64,000 nt of DNA from an uncultured Candidatus Melainabacteria bacterium (GCA_947570135.1 CANOTP010000001.1:1-64000), one strand, 5' to 3'. Shown: positions 43,628 to 52,323, counted from the stretch's first letter. Numbers and translations are program-made. The notes: generated by a model from the sequence alone, not told the origin.

Positions 43628-44281
43628 ATGAGATATATTCCTTATGCTGTTTATACAGGACAAAAAAATATGGATATTGACTCAAACCTGCTTGATGAAG
43701 CAATAGAAAAGAATCTTCAAGAACCGATTTTTCGGTTGTACGGCTGGGAGCCTGCATGTGTTTCTTTAGGTCGAAATCAGGATGATAAATTTATTGATTA
43801 TGGCTTTTTAAAATCAAAAAATATTGATGTCGTAAGACGTTTAACAGGTGGTCGAGCGCTTTTACATGATAACGAGATTACCTATAGTTTTATCTGTCCG
43901 GTTTCTTATCTTAAACACGGAGAACATGTTGTTTCTTCTTACATCGAAATTTCGCAAATTCTGATAGGTAAATTCAAAAAACTCGGCATTAATTTGGATT
44001 TTGGAAACTCAAAATCTGTTAAAACGGGGTTTGATTATTGTATGCTTGTGTCTACAGGTGCTGATTTATGTTATGATAACAAAAAACTTATAGGTTCCGC
44101 ACAGTGCCGTAAAAACGGATATATATTGCAGCATGGTTCAATTTTATATGATTATGATAAAATTTTATTAGAAACAGTTTTTGGTGAGAAAATTGAAACG
44201 GCTGAAATTACAACTGTTAAGCAAATTAATCCGAATTTGACAAAAAAACAATTGATTGAGATACTTAGTAGTGTGGAATAA
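43628..44281 (+). CDS. Lipoate/octanoate protein ligase family, LipM-like octanoyltransferase
   Basis: This 217-residue enzyme of the BPL/LplA/LipB fold transfers octanoyl or lipoyl groups to lipoyl domains. VVRRLTGGRALLHDNEITYS is the RRxxGGG-type motif, and NKKLIGSAQCRKNGYILQHG holds the catalytic Lys. FDYCMLVSTGAD places a Cys where LipM octanoyltransferases have theirs. AAGGAGG precedes the ATG. The C-terminus is shorter than in LplA, supporting a LipM-type. No lipoylated complex gene is adjacent in the window. Confidence 0.8.
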   Translation: MRYIPYAVYTGQKNMDIDSNLLDEAIEKNLQEPIFRLYGWEPACVSLGRNQDDKFIDYGFLKSKNIDVVRRLTGGRALLHDNEITYSFICPVSYLKHGEHVVSSYIEISQILIGKFKKLGINLDFGNSKSVKTGFDYCMLVSTGADLCYDNKKLIGSAQCRKNGYILQHGSILYDYDKILLETVFGEKIETAEITTVKQINPNLTKKQLIEILSSVE

Positions 44282-44296
44282 GAGAGGTTTGTGATT

Positions 44297-45049
44297 ATGA
44301 ATTTGAAAAAGTTTGGTGCGATAACACAATTACAAACATTGTTGATTGTGGGTATTGTCGGATTAATCATATTTTTTATGATATGTGTTCCTTTTTACAA
44401 TTCTTGTAAACAAAAAGAAGTTATATCAAAACTTAAATTCATTCATACAAGAATTTTATCTGCTAACAGAATGTATTCTTATGCTGCCGGTGAGCCTATG
44501 GATTATTATGATTTGACCAGTAACTCTGCGAGTGAATTCGGTGAAAAATACTTTACGCCTTATTTAAGTGTTGCAACTATTTGTAAAGATTCTCAGACTT
44601 CTTGCTGGAAAGATATTAATTATACGGATTTGACGGGTAATAAATTCAAAGATAAAATCACATATAGTATTATTCTACTTAATAATGCCGTGTTAGGGTT
44701 TACCAAGGATGAAAAAACGGGCTTGATTTCAATGCTTGTTAATATTGATGGAAATGCAGGAGAAAACAGGCTTGGTCGCGATGTTTTTGTATTCTCTTTT
44801 TATAATGCCGATTATCCTCCTAAATTGTGTGATGAAAGTGTTTATAAAAATAAAGTTATTAAAAGCGGGATGCATTTTGGCGGATATGATAAATGCGGCA
44901 TTCCTTATGATACTTATACTCATAATGAATTACATAAAACATGTAATAAAAAAGCCTTTAAATCAGAGGACGGTCTGGGTATAGGTTCATCTTGTCTTGC
45001 GCTAATCCAATCAGGATCTTGGACTATAGACAAAAAATATCCTTGGTAG
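44297..45049 (+). CDS. Pilin-like protein with a non-canonical N-terminus
   Basis: About 250 residues from ATG 44297, chosen because AGAGAGG lies at 44281-44287; the GTG at 44291 is too close. The N-terminus LKKFGAITQLQTLLIVGIVG followed by LIIFFMICVPFY resembles a pilin helix but lacks the GFTLxE site: the residues after Gly are A-I-T-Q-L, with no Glu(+5). The C-terminal domain shares features with the 236-residue pilin-like protein, such as a GRDVFVFSF strand and the tail SCLALIQSGSWTIDKKYPW. Six or more Cys could form disulfides. It may be a minor pilin or a membrane-anchored relative. Confidence 0.7.
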   Translation: MNLKKFGAITQLQTLLIVGIVGLIIFFMICVPFYNSCKQKEVISKLKFIHTRILSANRMYSYAAGEPMDYYDLTSNSASEFGEKYFTPYLSVATICKDSQTSCWKDINYTDLTGNKFKDKITYSIILLNNAVLGFTKDEKTGLISMLVNIDGNAGENRLGRDVFVFSFYNADYPPKLCDESVYKNKVIKSGMHFGGYDKCGIPYDTYTHNELHKTCNKKAFKSEDGLGIGSSCLALIQSGSWTIDKKYPW

Positions 45050-45076
45050 TATAATCTACAAAAAAAGGGATATATT

Positions 45077-46078
45077 ATGACAAAAAAGATTAAAGCAATG
45101 GTAATGGCAGCAGGTATGGGTTCAAGACTTGAACCTATAACGTTAAGGTTTCCAAAACCTCTGATTCCTGTGATGAACAGACCTTTAATGGATATAATTT
45201 TATCTCAACTTCACGCTATCGGTGTTAATGAAGTTATTTCAAATACTTATTATCTTGCCGACCAAATTATTGACCGCTATAAAAATAATAAGCTTGGTAT
45301 TAAATTCTCATCAATTAAAGAAACCGAACTTTCAGGGACTGCAGGCGGCGTGAAAAAATGTCAATTCTTCTTTGATAAAGGTGAAGATTTTGTCGTAATG
45401 TCAGGTGATATATTAACAACCGCTGATATTAAAAAAGGTATTGAAATTCATAAAAAATCAGGTGCTATAGCAACTATCGGAGTTAAACAGGTTCCGCACG
45501 AACAAGTTAGCCACTTTGGTGTTGTTGTCACGGGTAAAAATGGTTTTATCACAGAGTTTCAGGAAAAACCTGCTCTTCAAGAAGCTAAAAGTAACCTAAT
45601 CAATACAGGAATTTATATTTTTAACTACAAAATCTTTGATTATATTCCTGAAAATACATTCTATGATTTTGCAAAAAATGTTTTCCCTAAACTGTTAGCA
45701 GAAGGTCAAATAAATACTTTCGAAGTGAAAGAATACTGGAATGATATCGGAACAATCGGACAGTATAAACAATCAATTCAGGATGTATTTAACGGAGTTT
45801 GTAAAATTAACCACGATAAAATTGTTGAAACAAATTTAGGCAACTATATCGCAGGAGATTCAAAAATTCCTTCAACCATCAGGTTTGTAGGTAATTCTGT
45901 TGTTGGTTCTAATGTGAAATTAGGCGAATACATTATGCTTGATAATTGCGTCGTAATGGACGGCGCTGAAGTTAAAACAGGTTCTGAGTTATCAAATTGT
46001 GTAATTCTCCCTGCATTATCTGTTGCTGCACAAAAAAGAGTTTCAAAATCATCATCTAAAGACGCTTTAATGGTTTAA
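45077..46078 (+). CDS. Sugar-phosphate nucleotidyltransferase (NDP-sugar pyrophosphorylase)
   Basis: This 333-residue cytoplasmic enzyme belongs to the mannose-1-phosphate guanylyltransferase / glucose-1-phosphate nucleotidyltransferase family. KAMVMAAGMGSRLEPITLRF and PKPLIPVMNRPLMDIIL form the nucleotide-binding signature. VMSGDIL holds the metal Asp, and EFQEKPALQEAKSNLINTGI plus YWNDIGTIGQYKQS are sugar-site blocks. The C-terminal 90 residues hold a few left-handed beta-helix turns. A weak GGGAT precedes the ATG. Its stop overlaps the convergent FliF-like/TPR gene by 23 bases. The substrate base and sugar are not determined. Confidence 0.9.
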   Translation: MTKKIKAMVMAAGMGSRLEPITLRFPKPLIPVMNRPLMDIILSQLHAIGVNEVISNTYYLADQIIDRYKNNKLGIKFSSIKETELSGTAGGVKKCQFFFDKGEDFVVMSGDILTTADIKKGIEIHKKSGAIATIGVKQVPHEQVSHFGVVVTGKNGFITEFQEKPALQEAKSNLINTGIYIFNYKIFDYIPENTFYDFAKNVFPKLLAEGQINTFEVKEYWNDIGTIGQYKQSIQDVFNGVCKINHDKIVETNLGNYIAGDSKIPSTIRFVGNSVVGSNVKLGEYIMLDNCVVMDGAEVKTGSELSNCVILPALSVAAQKRVSKSSSKDALMV

Positions 46079-47297
46079 ATCCTGATTTATCGGGTTTTGG
46101 AACCGTCGGGTCTTCTAATACTTTCGGGTTTTTAATTTTTGCGTAGTATTCGTTTGCTTTTTTCTTGTCTTTGGCTGCGGTGTATCTGTCAGCAAGTTTC
46201 TTGTATATCATGTCGTTTCCACCAAGATATTTGATTGATTTTTCGTAACTGTCTATAGCATGCTGTTCATCATAAATATTTCTTTCAAGCTTGCAAACGT
46301 CACATCTTCGCCAGCCTACATTTGAATAAGCATCTCCGAGTTTTTCATAAACTTCGTAAGCATTTGGGTTAAGTTCAAGCGCTTTATCATAATCTTCAAT
46401 TGCTCCCTGATAATCTGAGGTTATGCTTGAATTATGTGCGAACATGGAGTATTCTTCAATATTTTGCAAATCGCCTCGTTCAATGTATAACTTGTAATTG
46501 TTTGGATTATTTGCGAGTTTTTTGTTTAATTCAATTAATTTTTTTAAGTATTTGATTGAATTTGAGTATGTTTGCGGCTCTAATTCTTCTGCTTTTTCAA
46601 GATTTTTTATGGCTTTTTTGTAGTCTTTATCCGTAAGCAGTGCTCGTTTTGCCTGACCGTAATAAGTTTTTGCTAAGCATTTGTTATCACAGGCTTCAAA
46701 TTCAAAATTAACTTTGATATTTTCTTTAGTAAGACTCGGAACACTTGCTGTTAGTAAAGACTTTGTTGTGTTTGAGATTCTGTCTAAGTCAAAAGCTTTG
46801 TTTGTATTGATAGTAACAGTTGCAGTTATCGGTTCGGGATGTTCAATAAAAAACATAATCATCGGAATTTTTATATCGGTTTTTGCACTGTAAATTCCGT
46901 CAATATGGGATAAGCGTTTTGATAGTGCACGATTTAGTTTTTTTTCAAGTTTTTGTATCTTTTTAGGTTTTGTACTTGTAATATATAAGTAAACATCCAC
47001 ATTAGGATTAAGCGAAACATCATCTGTTATTATACCTTTTTCAACTAATTCAACCGCTGCATAATCAACCTGTTTTTTGTTTGTTCCAAAAATTGCAATC
47101 ATATATTTTGACCCATCAATGTAGCGGATTGTTGGTCGGGTAAACATTGTCAGCGCGTCTTGAATTTCGTTTGCTTTTTGCGGGTTATCTGTAGTTGCGA
47201 CTACTTGATAGTTTGTTGCAGCAATGTAGTTTCCTAAAAGAAACATAATTACGCCGAATGTAAGGATTGCTAAACTTATTAAAATATTCTTTTTCAT
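46056..47297 (-). CDS. FliF/YscJ-type ring-building domain fused to TPR repeats, membrane-anchored
   Basis: In this 413-residue protein, residues 5-25 are a membrane helix. About 30-210 follow the two-part FliF/YscJ pattern. YQVVATTDNPQKANEIQDAL with YIDGSKYMIAIF matches the first subdomain. KLEKKLNRALSKRLSHIDGI, YSAKTDIKIP, then TATVTINTNKAFDL and SLLTASVPSLTKENIKVNFE match the ring-building second subdomain of MS-ring and injectisome proteins. From about 225 there are four to five TPR units (AIEDYDKALELNPNAYEVYE). A double-Cys site lies in RRCDVCKLE. The start has no ribosome site but has a -10 box eight to ten bases before ATG. FliF proteins do not normally carry TPRs. Confidence 0.65.
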   Translation of the reverse strand: MKKNILISLAILTFGVIMFLLGNYIAATNYQVVATTDNPQKANEIQDALTMFTRPTIRYIDGSKYMIAIFGTNKKQVDYAAVELVEKGIITDDVSLNPNVDVYLYITSTKPKKIQKLEKKLNRALSKRLSHIDGIYSAKTDIKIPMIMFFIEHPEPITATVTINTNKAFDLDRISNTTKSLLTASVPSLTKENIKVNFEFEACDNKCLAKTYYGQAKRALLTDKDYKKAIKNLEKAEELEPQTYSNSIKYLKKLIELNKKLANNPNNYKLYIERGDLQNIEEYSMFAHNSSITSDYQGAIEDYDKALELNPNAYEVYEKLGDAYSNVGWRRCDVCKLERNIYDEQHAIDSYEKSIKYLGGNDMIYKKLADRYTAAKDKKKANEYYAKIKNPKVLEDPTVPKPDKSGFKPLKRL

Positions 47298-47303
47298 ATT
47301 ATG

Positions 47304-47332
47304 ATTATACGGATATTGTTAAAAATAACAAT
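47304..47332 (-). promoter_or_regulatory. Promoter for a probable leaderless transcript (minus strand)
   Basis: On the minus strand, TTGTTA and TATAAT are 16 bases apart. The -10 box ends six bases before ATG 47297, which lacks a ribosome site. Confidence 0.45.
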
Positions 47333-47413
47333 ACATTTTCTACTTGATTTTTTAGTGATTTGATGATATTGTGATGATGTTCCGATTGTGGACGGCAACT
47401 TTGATACAGCTGT

Positions 47414-47485
<72 letters not shown>

Positions 47486-47537
47486 TTTATATTTAAAAAC
47501 TCTTATTATAAGGTTTTTTTGCTTAATAGGAGTTATT

Positions 47538-47588
47538 ATGTTATTTGATATTAAAAAATTATTTGCGAAAGATACTGTACTTTTTTGA
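47538..47588 (+). pseudogene. Severed N-terminus of the signal-peptidase-like gene
   Basis: ATG 47538 with AGGAG upstream encodes MLFDIKKLFAKDTVLF and a stop. Its end FAKDT matches FADT just before the body of the gene continues at 49093 (FADTQLGRFEYLKIVWG). The simplest reading is one gene cut by about 1.5 kb of inserted DNA holding the repeat at 47610 and the TPR gene at 47892. Confidence 0.5.
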
Positions 47589-47609
47589 GTAATTTGCTCA
47601 AAAGTTTTC

Positions 47610-47645
47610 CGTCATTGCGAGGGGGAATAGCCCGAAGCAATCCAG
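47610..47645. repeat. Partial copy of the widespread CGTCATTGCGAG...GCAATCCAG repeat
   Basis: The segment begins CGTCATTGCGAGG and ends CGAAGCAATCCAG, the two ends of a short dispersed repeat found in many unrelated bacteria. It lies within the stretch that interrupts the signal-peptidase-like gene. Apart from it and a GTCGGATT/AATCCGAC hairpin near 47814-47832, the 303 bases from 47589 to 47891 hold nothing I can support. Confidence 0.65.
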
Positions 47646-47891
47646 CTTTTAGTCGCTAGGAAGTCGGTTGAGTATTCAATTTTGAAAATACTCATATTAC
47701 TCTTTTTCTACTCACTCAGAATTTTTATTTCTCTAAAAAATCACCTTATCTTTACACCTCAAGCCAATTTTACCTCAGAGTAATTAAAGAGCAGTTTGAA
47801 TATTTTAAAATTGTCGGATTAGTAAATCCGACCTGTAAAACTGTTTTACAAAAAAATCATTATATAGTATTATTACTTTAGGTGGTGCTGA

Positions 47892-49007
47892 ATGAATATT
47901 GACAATGAAGCAATTGCAAAAAGTTCTGTAAATAAACGAAGTATATGTGCTACAATTTTGGCAACATTTATATTCTTATTTTGTGCAGTATATTGCTTAT
48001 TTGAAATTATAACTACTAACCATAATCCTGTTTCCATTTGGCTTTTAGGCTTAATGTTAATGAATTTATTTTTTCTTGCTGTAATATGTGCTGATTTCAA
48101 AAGAATGAAAGATGAAATCAATACAGAATTAAGACTTACAAAAAATAGTCTGCTAATTCTGAAAAACAATAATATTTACCGGATAATTCCAAAAGAAAGT
48201 CTAAAATTATCAGTATCAAATCATATCCCGGCCTTTACAATATGCACCTTGTTCGATAATAAAACCAAAGTTAAAACATTCAGCAACTTAAATTTAGAAC
48301 CAATATTAACTGAATTGAACTTGAACAATAAAGATGATAAAAATAAGTCTTTAATTTTTATAGGAGTTGTTTGTTTATTTTCAGGTATTTTTTCGGGTTT
48401 GAGCGTTAATCTGTTAAGTGATAATCTCGAATATAATAAAGCTATCAGATGTTTGAATGATAATAGAATTGATGAAGCAATTATACACTTGGACAAAACT
48501 GTTACATCTTGCCGAAAAGGTATAAGATGTGCCGAGTCTTATAGCATAAGAGGTCATATTAAAGAATATAATTTGAACAATAAACAAAGTGCTTTACTTG
48601 ACTATGAACAAGCATTAAGGCTGTTTGACGAAATTATCAAAGCAAAGAATAAACAGAATAACGACAGATTGTATATTGGTAGAGCTATTGTTAAATATGA
48701 TTTGGATGATAAACAAGGTGCCTTAAAAGATTATGATACCGCTTTAAAGATTAATCCTAAAAATATAAGAACATATAATTTACGAGCATTACTTAAAATA
48801 GAATTAAAAGATTACAATGGTGGATTAGAAGATTTAAACAAAATTGAAGAATTAAATCCACATGCTTTGAATATGTTTAAAGATACATATTATTATCGAG
48901 GGAAAGCAAAGTATGAATTGAAGGATATAGAAGGGGCAAAGGAAGATTACAATAAAGCGATTAAAAAGTTCCCCGATGAGAATTTTAAATGGTATGCTAA
49001 TAAATAA
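47892..49007 (+). CDS. Membrane-anchored TPR protein in the interrupting segment
   Basis: This 371-residue protein has two N-terminal transmembrane helices (about 20-45 and 50-70), a short soluble domain, a third hydrophobic helix (about 155-180), then four or five TPR units (DIEGAKEDYNKAIKKFPDEN and others). AGGTGG precedes the ATG. It lies inside the DNA that splits the signal-peptidase-like gene, beside the dispersed repeat, so it probably arrived with that insertion. It has no transposase or other mobility gene. The function is unknown, although PTR-rich membrane scaffolds are common here. Confidence 0.75.
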   Translation: MNIDNEAIAKSSVNKRSICATILATFIFLFCAVYCLFEIITTNHNPVSIWLLGLMLMNLFFLAVICADFKRMKDEINTELRLTKNSLLILKNNNIYRIIPKESLKLSVSNHIPAFTICTLFDNKTKVKTFSNLNLEPILTELNLNNKDDKNKSLIFIGVVCLFSGIFSGLSVNLLSDNLEYNKAIRCLNDNRIDEAIIHLDKTVTSCRKGIRCAESYSIRGHIKEYNLNNKQSALLDYEQALRLFDEIIKAKNKQNNDRLYIGRAIVKYDLDDKQGALKDYDTALKINPKNIRTYNLRALLKIELKDYNGGLEDLNKIEELNPHALNMFKDTYYYRGKAKYELKDIEGAKEDYNKAIKKFPDENFKWYANK

Positions 49008-49123
49008 GAACTTGACAATTTCCCAGAAGAAAATCTTTACACAATAAAATACTCAAACTCTCTGCTAAAAATTATCAAACCGACTGTCTTTTTGCAGATA
49101 CACAACTCGGACGTTTTGAGTAT

Positions 49124-49966
49124 TTGAAAATAGTGTGGGGATTGGCTTTATTCCCGATATTAGCAGTTTATTTAGCTGTCTTAACTCCTGATGAGAATCC
49201 TTTAATTTATCCTGCAGCAATTTTGACTGTGGTTCTTTCATTGTTGTATTTGGTTGTATTTTGGGTTGCGACTTATAAAAGGCTTATGAATATTTTTGGA
49301 AGCAGGATAATTTCAGGGATTTCGTTTGTTGTAATTTTTTTAAGCGGAATAATAAAAATTTTGCGTACTTTATTTAGTATATTACTAATGCTTATCCCGG
49401 GGAAAAAAGAATCCTATAATATTGTTTCAAACAAGTTATTTTATGTGACTATTCCGATTACAATATTATTATTTGTTTTATTTAGTACGTCAGGTGTTTT
49501 TAGATATGTAGACAGTGATGCTATGGCAGAAACGATTAAAACGGGTGATCGTCTTGTTGTAAATGTATTAAAGAAAGATTACAAGCGCGGAGATATAATT
49601 GTTCATAAGGCGAATGGTAATACTGTTTATGTTAAGCGAATAGTAGGCTTGCCGGGGGAAAAAGTCGAAATTAAACAATTAAAAGACGGTTCAAGTTATA
49701 TTTATATTAACGATAAAAAATTAGATGAACCGTATGTAAAAGATATTTATGATTATCCTCAATGTCCTACGGGAAAAGTTGATATCACAGACAATAAAGT
49801 TTTAAAATGCGCACCGATAACAGTTGATAAAGACTGTTATTATGTAGTCGGTGATAATCGAGGTCAGTCTTACGATAGCAGGTATTATGGACCTGTTAAA
49901 AAGGATTTAATCAAAGGTGTTGTATCTCATATTTGGTATCCGATTGACAGGAGAGAAACTTTTTAG
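49124..49966 (+). CDS. Signal peptidase I (S26)-like protein with the catalytic Ser replaced by Ala
   Basis: About 280 residues from a TTG with no ribosome site, preceded in frame by FADTQLGRFEYL. The first 120 residues have four hydrophobic helices. The S26 part begins near 125: YVDSDAMAETIKTGDRLVV has Ala133 before Met where the nucleophile Ser should be (codon GCT). YVKRIVGLPGEKVEIK keeps the general-base Lys171. YYVVGDNRGQSYDSRYYGPV is the normal C-terminal signature. With the severed N-terminus upstream this looks like a decaying gene; an inactive binding paralogue is the alternative. Confidence 0.75.
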   Translation: MKIVWGLALFPILAVYLAVLTPDENPLIYPAAILTVVLSLLYLVVFWVATYKRLMNIFGSRIISGISFVVIFLSGIIKILRTLFSILLMLIPGKKESYNIVSNKLFYVTIPITILLFVLFSTSGVFRYVDSDAMAETIKTGDRLVVNVLKKDYKRGDIIVHKANGNTVYVKRIVGLPGEKVEIKQLKDGSSYIYINDKKLDEPYVKDIYDYPQCPTGKVDITDNKVLKCAPITVDKDCYYVVGDNRGQSYDSRYYGPVKKDLIKGVVSHIWYPIDRRETF

Positions 49967-50024
49967 CCATAAAAATTACCTTTTTGCGCGATAAAAAAAC
50001 AAATGCTTTTTTGTATATTAGGTT

Positions 50025-50273
50025 ATGCAAAAAAGAGATGATGTGTATAAAAACCGTGGACTGTATGAATACGGTGATGTAGAGTTTGCGGATAACGTTA
50101 ATAAAAAATACCCGATTGATACTCCGGAGCATATAAGGGCTGCGTGGAGTTATTTTCACATGCCGCGGGATTACGAAAAATATAACGAAAAAGATAGAGA
50201 AACTATTAAAAACAAGATTATAAAAGCGTGGAAAGCCAAGATTTCACCTGACGGCCCTCCGTCAGCCGAGTAA
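50025..50273 (+). CDS. Small 82-residue protein, DUF6582-like
   Basis: The sequence NKKYPIDTPEHIRAAWSYFH with NYEKYxxK-type continuation (PRDYEKYNEKDRETIKNKII) and a final KAWKAKI helix matches a small bacterial domain of the DUF6582 type. That domain is often found on phage or host proteins and has no known activity. The start follows TATTAGGT. It sits 58 bases after the signal-peptidase-like gene and 27 bases before the SDR gene and may be co-transcribed with the latter. The family call is from pattern memory. Confidence 0.7.
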   Translation: MQKRDDVYKNRGLYEYGDVEFADNVNKKYPIDTPEHIRAAWSYFHMPRDYEKYNEKDRETIKNKIIKAWKAKISPDGPPSAE

Positions 50274-50300
50274 TATATTGATAATTGGAAAGGAAATATT

Positions 50301-51035
50301 ATGAACAGAGTTCTTGTAACAGGTGCAATTTCAGGTATCGGACTTGCAACAGCAATCCATTTTCTTAAAAAAGGGTGGAGAGTTGTTATGGCTGATAAAA
50401 ATACTGATAACGAGGTTATGGAAACTTTAGAGAAAAGTTTTGACGATAAAGTTTTATTTGTCAAAACAGATGTAAGTAAAGACCATGACGTAAAAAATCT
50501 TTATAATAAAGTAAATTCGTTTTGTAACGGAATTGATTGTATAGTTAATAATGCGGGAATTATTGCTCACGGATTGCTTCACGAGGCAACGGAAAAAGAG
50601 TGGGATGATTTGATGAACACTGATGTTAAATCAATTTACTTTACGAGTAAATATTTTATTCCCGATATGATTGAAAACGGCGGCGGAACAATTATTAATA
50701 CCGCATCAATTTCAGGTATTGCGGGAGATTACCAAATGCCTGTTTATAATGCCGCAAAAGGTGCAATTGTTAATCTTACAAGGGCAATGGCGCTTGATTA
50801 TGCTAAGTATAAAATCCGAGTTAATAGTGTTTGCCCGTCAGCTGTCAGAACAAATATGCTTAATCCCGATAATATTCCGAAATATGCGGCGGTGAATCCG
50901 TTAAAAAGGATTTGTGAACCTGAAGAGATTGCAAAAGCAATTTACTTTTTGGCTTCAGATGATTCAAGTTATTGTAACGGTGTGAATTTGCCTGTTACAG
51001 GGGGTCTTGATGTGCATTCAGGTCAGCCTAAATAG
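50301..51035 (+). CDS. Short-chain dehydrogenase/reductase (SDR) oxidoreductase
   Basis: This 244-residue classical SDR uses NAD(P)(H). VTGAISGIGLATAI is the cofactor loop (usual form GGSSGIG). VNNAGII, INTASISGIAGDYQMPVYNA with the YxxxK pair in YNAAKGA, and PSAVRTNML are the remaining hallmarks. AAAGGAAAT precedes the ATG. The substrate is not predictable. It is convergent with the second calpain-like gene, ending eight bases away. Confidence 0.9.
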   Translation: MNRVLVTGAISGIGLATAIHFLKKGWRVVMADKNTDNEVMETLEKSFDDKVLFVKTDVSKDHDVKNLYNKVNSFCNGIDCIVNNAGIIAHGLLHEATEKEWDDLMNTDVKSIYFTSKYFIPDMIENGGGTIINTASISGIAGDYQMPVYNAAKGAIVNLTRAMALDYAKYKIRVNSVCPSAVRTNMLNPDNIPKYAAVNPLKRICEPEEIAKAIYFLASDDSSYCNGVNLPVTGGLDVHSGQPK

Positions 51036-51042
51036 CGAGAAA

Positions 51043-51810
51043 TTATTTTTGCACGGTATTTTCTAAATCCGAGCTGAAATAACCCGTTATATACTTAAAT
51101 GTTTTTAAAGCCGTATCAATATCCATTGTTTGCGGCTTATTTTTACGTTTTTCTTTAAATGTTATCGTATTATTTTTTAGGTCAACATCTTGGATAATGT
51201 ATACATGCCATCTTCTGCCGTCGAATTTTTTCTGACCCGTACCGATTACAAAACTGTGATTTTTTTCTTTTTCCATACGTTTGAAAAGTTCCATAACCTC
51301 TGTTTTGTATCCTTTTAAATTCCAGTTAAAGGCTTTTTCTGCAATCGTTCTTGGTTTTACTCCCGTCAGCGTTTCCATAAAGAGTGACGGCAAATTGTTT
51401 TCAAATCGATATTTTTTGAAAATTTCGCTTAATCTGCATATCCAAGGTTTAGCTTTATGTTTTTTTTCATATTCTGCGACTGAAATATCAAGGCTTCTTA
51501 TTATTTCGTTTTCCTGAGTATTATAAAGCTCTTCATATCCTTCAATAGCTTTGTTTGTCGGGATTGAATATTTTTCTTTTTCGCCGTTTTGGGTATAGAA
51601 AAAACAGTTGATAAGATTTGGGTTATCATCATCACGTTCAATTTGATTTTTTAAAACTTTTATACCGTTTTCGCTGTGAGTAAGAGCTTCAAGCGTTGAC
51701 ATCAGGTAACAGTCACTAACGTGCTGGGTTGCACTTCTAAAAGTGTCAATATCTCTATCTGATATTGCACCTTGAAAATTTATTTTGAATCTGTTTAAGC
51801 CTACCTGCAT
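51043..51810 (-). CDS. Calpain-like cysteine protease fold with an incomplete triad
   Basis: This 255-residue protein begins with the tag KINFQGAIS. The motif TQHVSDCYLMSTLEALTHSE places a nucleophile at Cys34, with Gln29 ahead of it. His202 lies in WHVYIIQDV. The third residue, normally Asn in a VKIANP-like strand, reads TITFKEKRKN, so Asn is lost. It may be catalytically weak, a pseudoprotease, or use another residue. It is the last gene of the minus-strand operon led by the 2377-residue calpain protein. It ends eight bases from the convergent SDR gene. The three calpain copies in the window are clearly related but strongly diverged. Confidence 0.75.
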   Translation of the reverse strand: MQVGLNRFKINFQGAISDRDIDTFRSATQHVSDCYLMSTLEALTHSENGIKVLKNQIERDDDNPNLINCFFYTQNGEKEKYSIPTNKAIEGYEELYNTQENEIIRSLDISVAEYEKKHKAKPWICRLSEIFKKYRFENNLPSLFMETLTGVKPRTIAEKAFNWNLKGYKTEVMELFKRMEKEKNHSFVIGTGQKKFDGRRWHVYIIQDVDLKNNTITFKEKRKNKPQTMDIDTALKTFKYITGYFSSDLENTVQK

Positions 51811-51843
51811 ATTTGTATAAAGTATAATTTATCAGATTTTTTG

Positions 51844-52275
51844 CTAGATATCTTCAAGATTTTCAGAAAGACTTATTATTGCAGACTTGATTTGCTGTGG
51901 TAAATCCTTTGATGATAGGGCTTTTAAAATCTCATCTTTGCTTCCTGTTGTGATAATTCTTTCTGCTCTATATGAATGCGGAAGCTTATAGGCACAAACT
52001 TCAAGATTTCTGATTTTTTCGTGACCTTCGATGTTTTTAGGAGGTTTTGCGATTTTTAGGAGAAAGTCTGTAGCGCAAAGCGATTTATCTGTATTTTTGA
52101 ATTGTTCATATACAGGCGAAAAGTCACCGTATTCAGAAACTTCTCTTTGTGCTCTTTCTTGGAGTTTTTTTAGACTTTCATCTATATTTTCATCAAGTGA
52201 TTTGACATTATTATCCATTTTTTGTAATCCTTTAAAATTTGTTTTGTTTAAATTTACCGTATTTATTTTATTCAT
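51844..52275 (-). CDS. 143-residue protein with an N-terminal NFKG tag, unknown
   Basis: The chain begins MNKINTVNLNKTNFKGLQKM, carrying the F-x-G tag seen in other proteins of the window. A helical segment follows (ENIDESLKKLQERAQREVSE), then a short Cys-containing stretch (SLCATDFLLKIAKP) and a helical tail. No signal peptide is present. AAAGG precedes the ATG. It sits 33 bases before the second calpain-like gene and 48 bases after the 98-residue gene, so it is inside the giant-gene operon. The function is unknown; a chaperone or regulator of the calpain proteins is a guess from position. Confidence 0.65.
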   Translation of the reverse strand: MNKINTVNLNKTNFKGLQKMDNNVKSLDENIDESLKKLQERAQREVSEYGDFSPVYEQFKNTDKSLCATDFLLKIAKPPKNIEGHEKIRNLEVCAYKLPHSYRAERIITTGSKDEILKALSSKDLPQQIKSAIISLSENLEDI

Positions 52276-52323
52276 AAGAAACCTTTCGTTTATTTTATAA
52301 TATTTTTTACTAAATTGCCAGTA

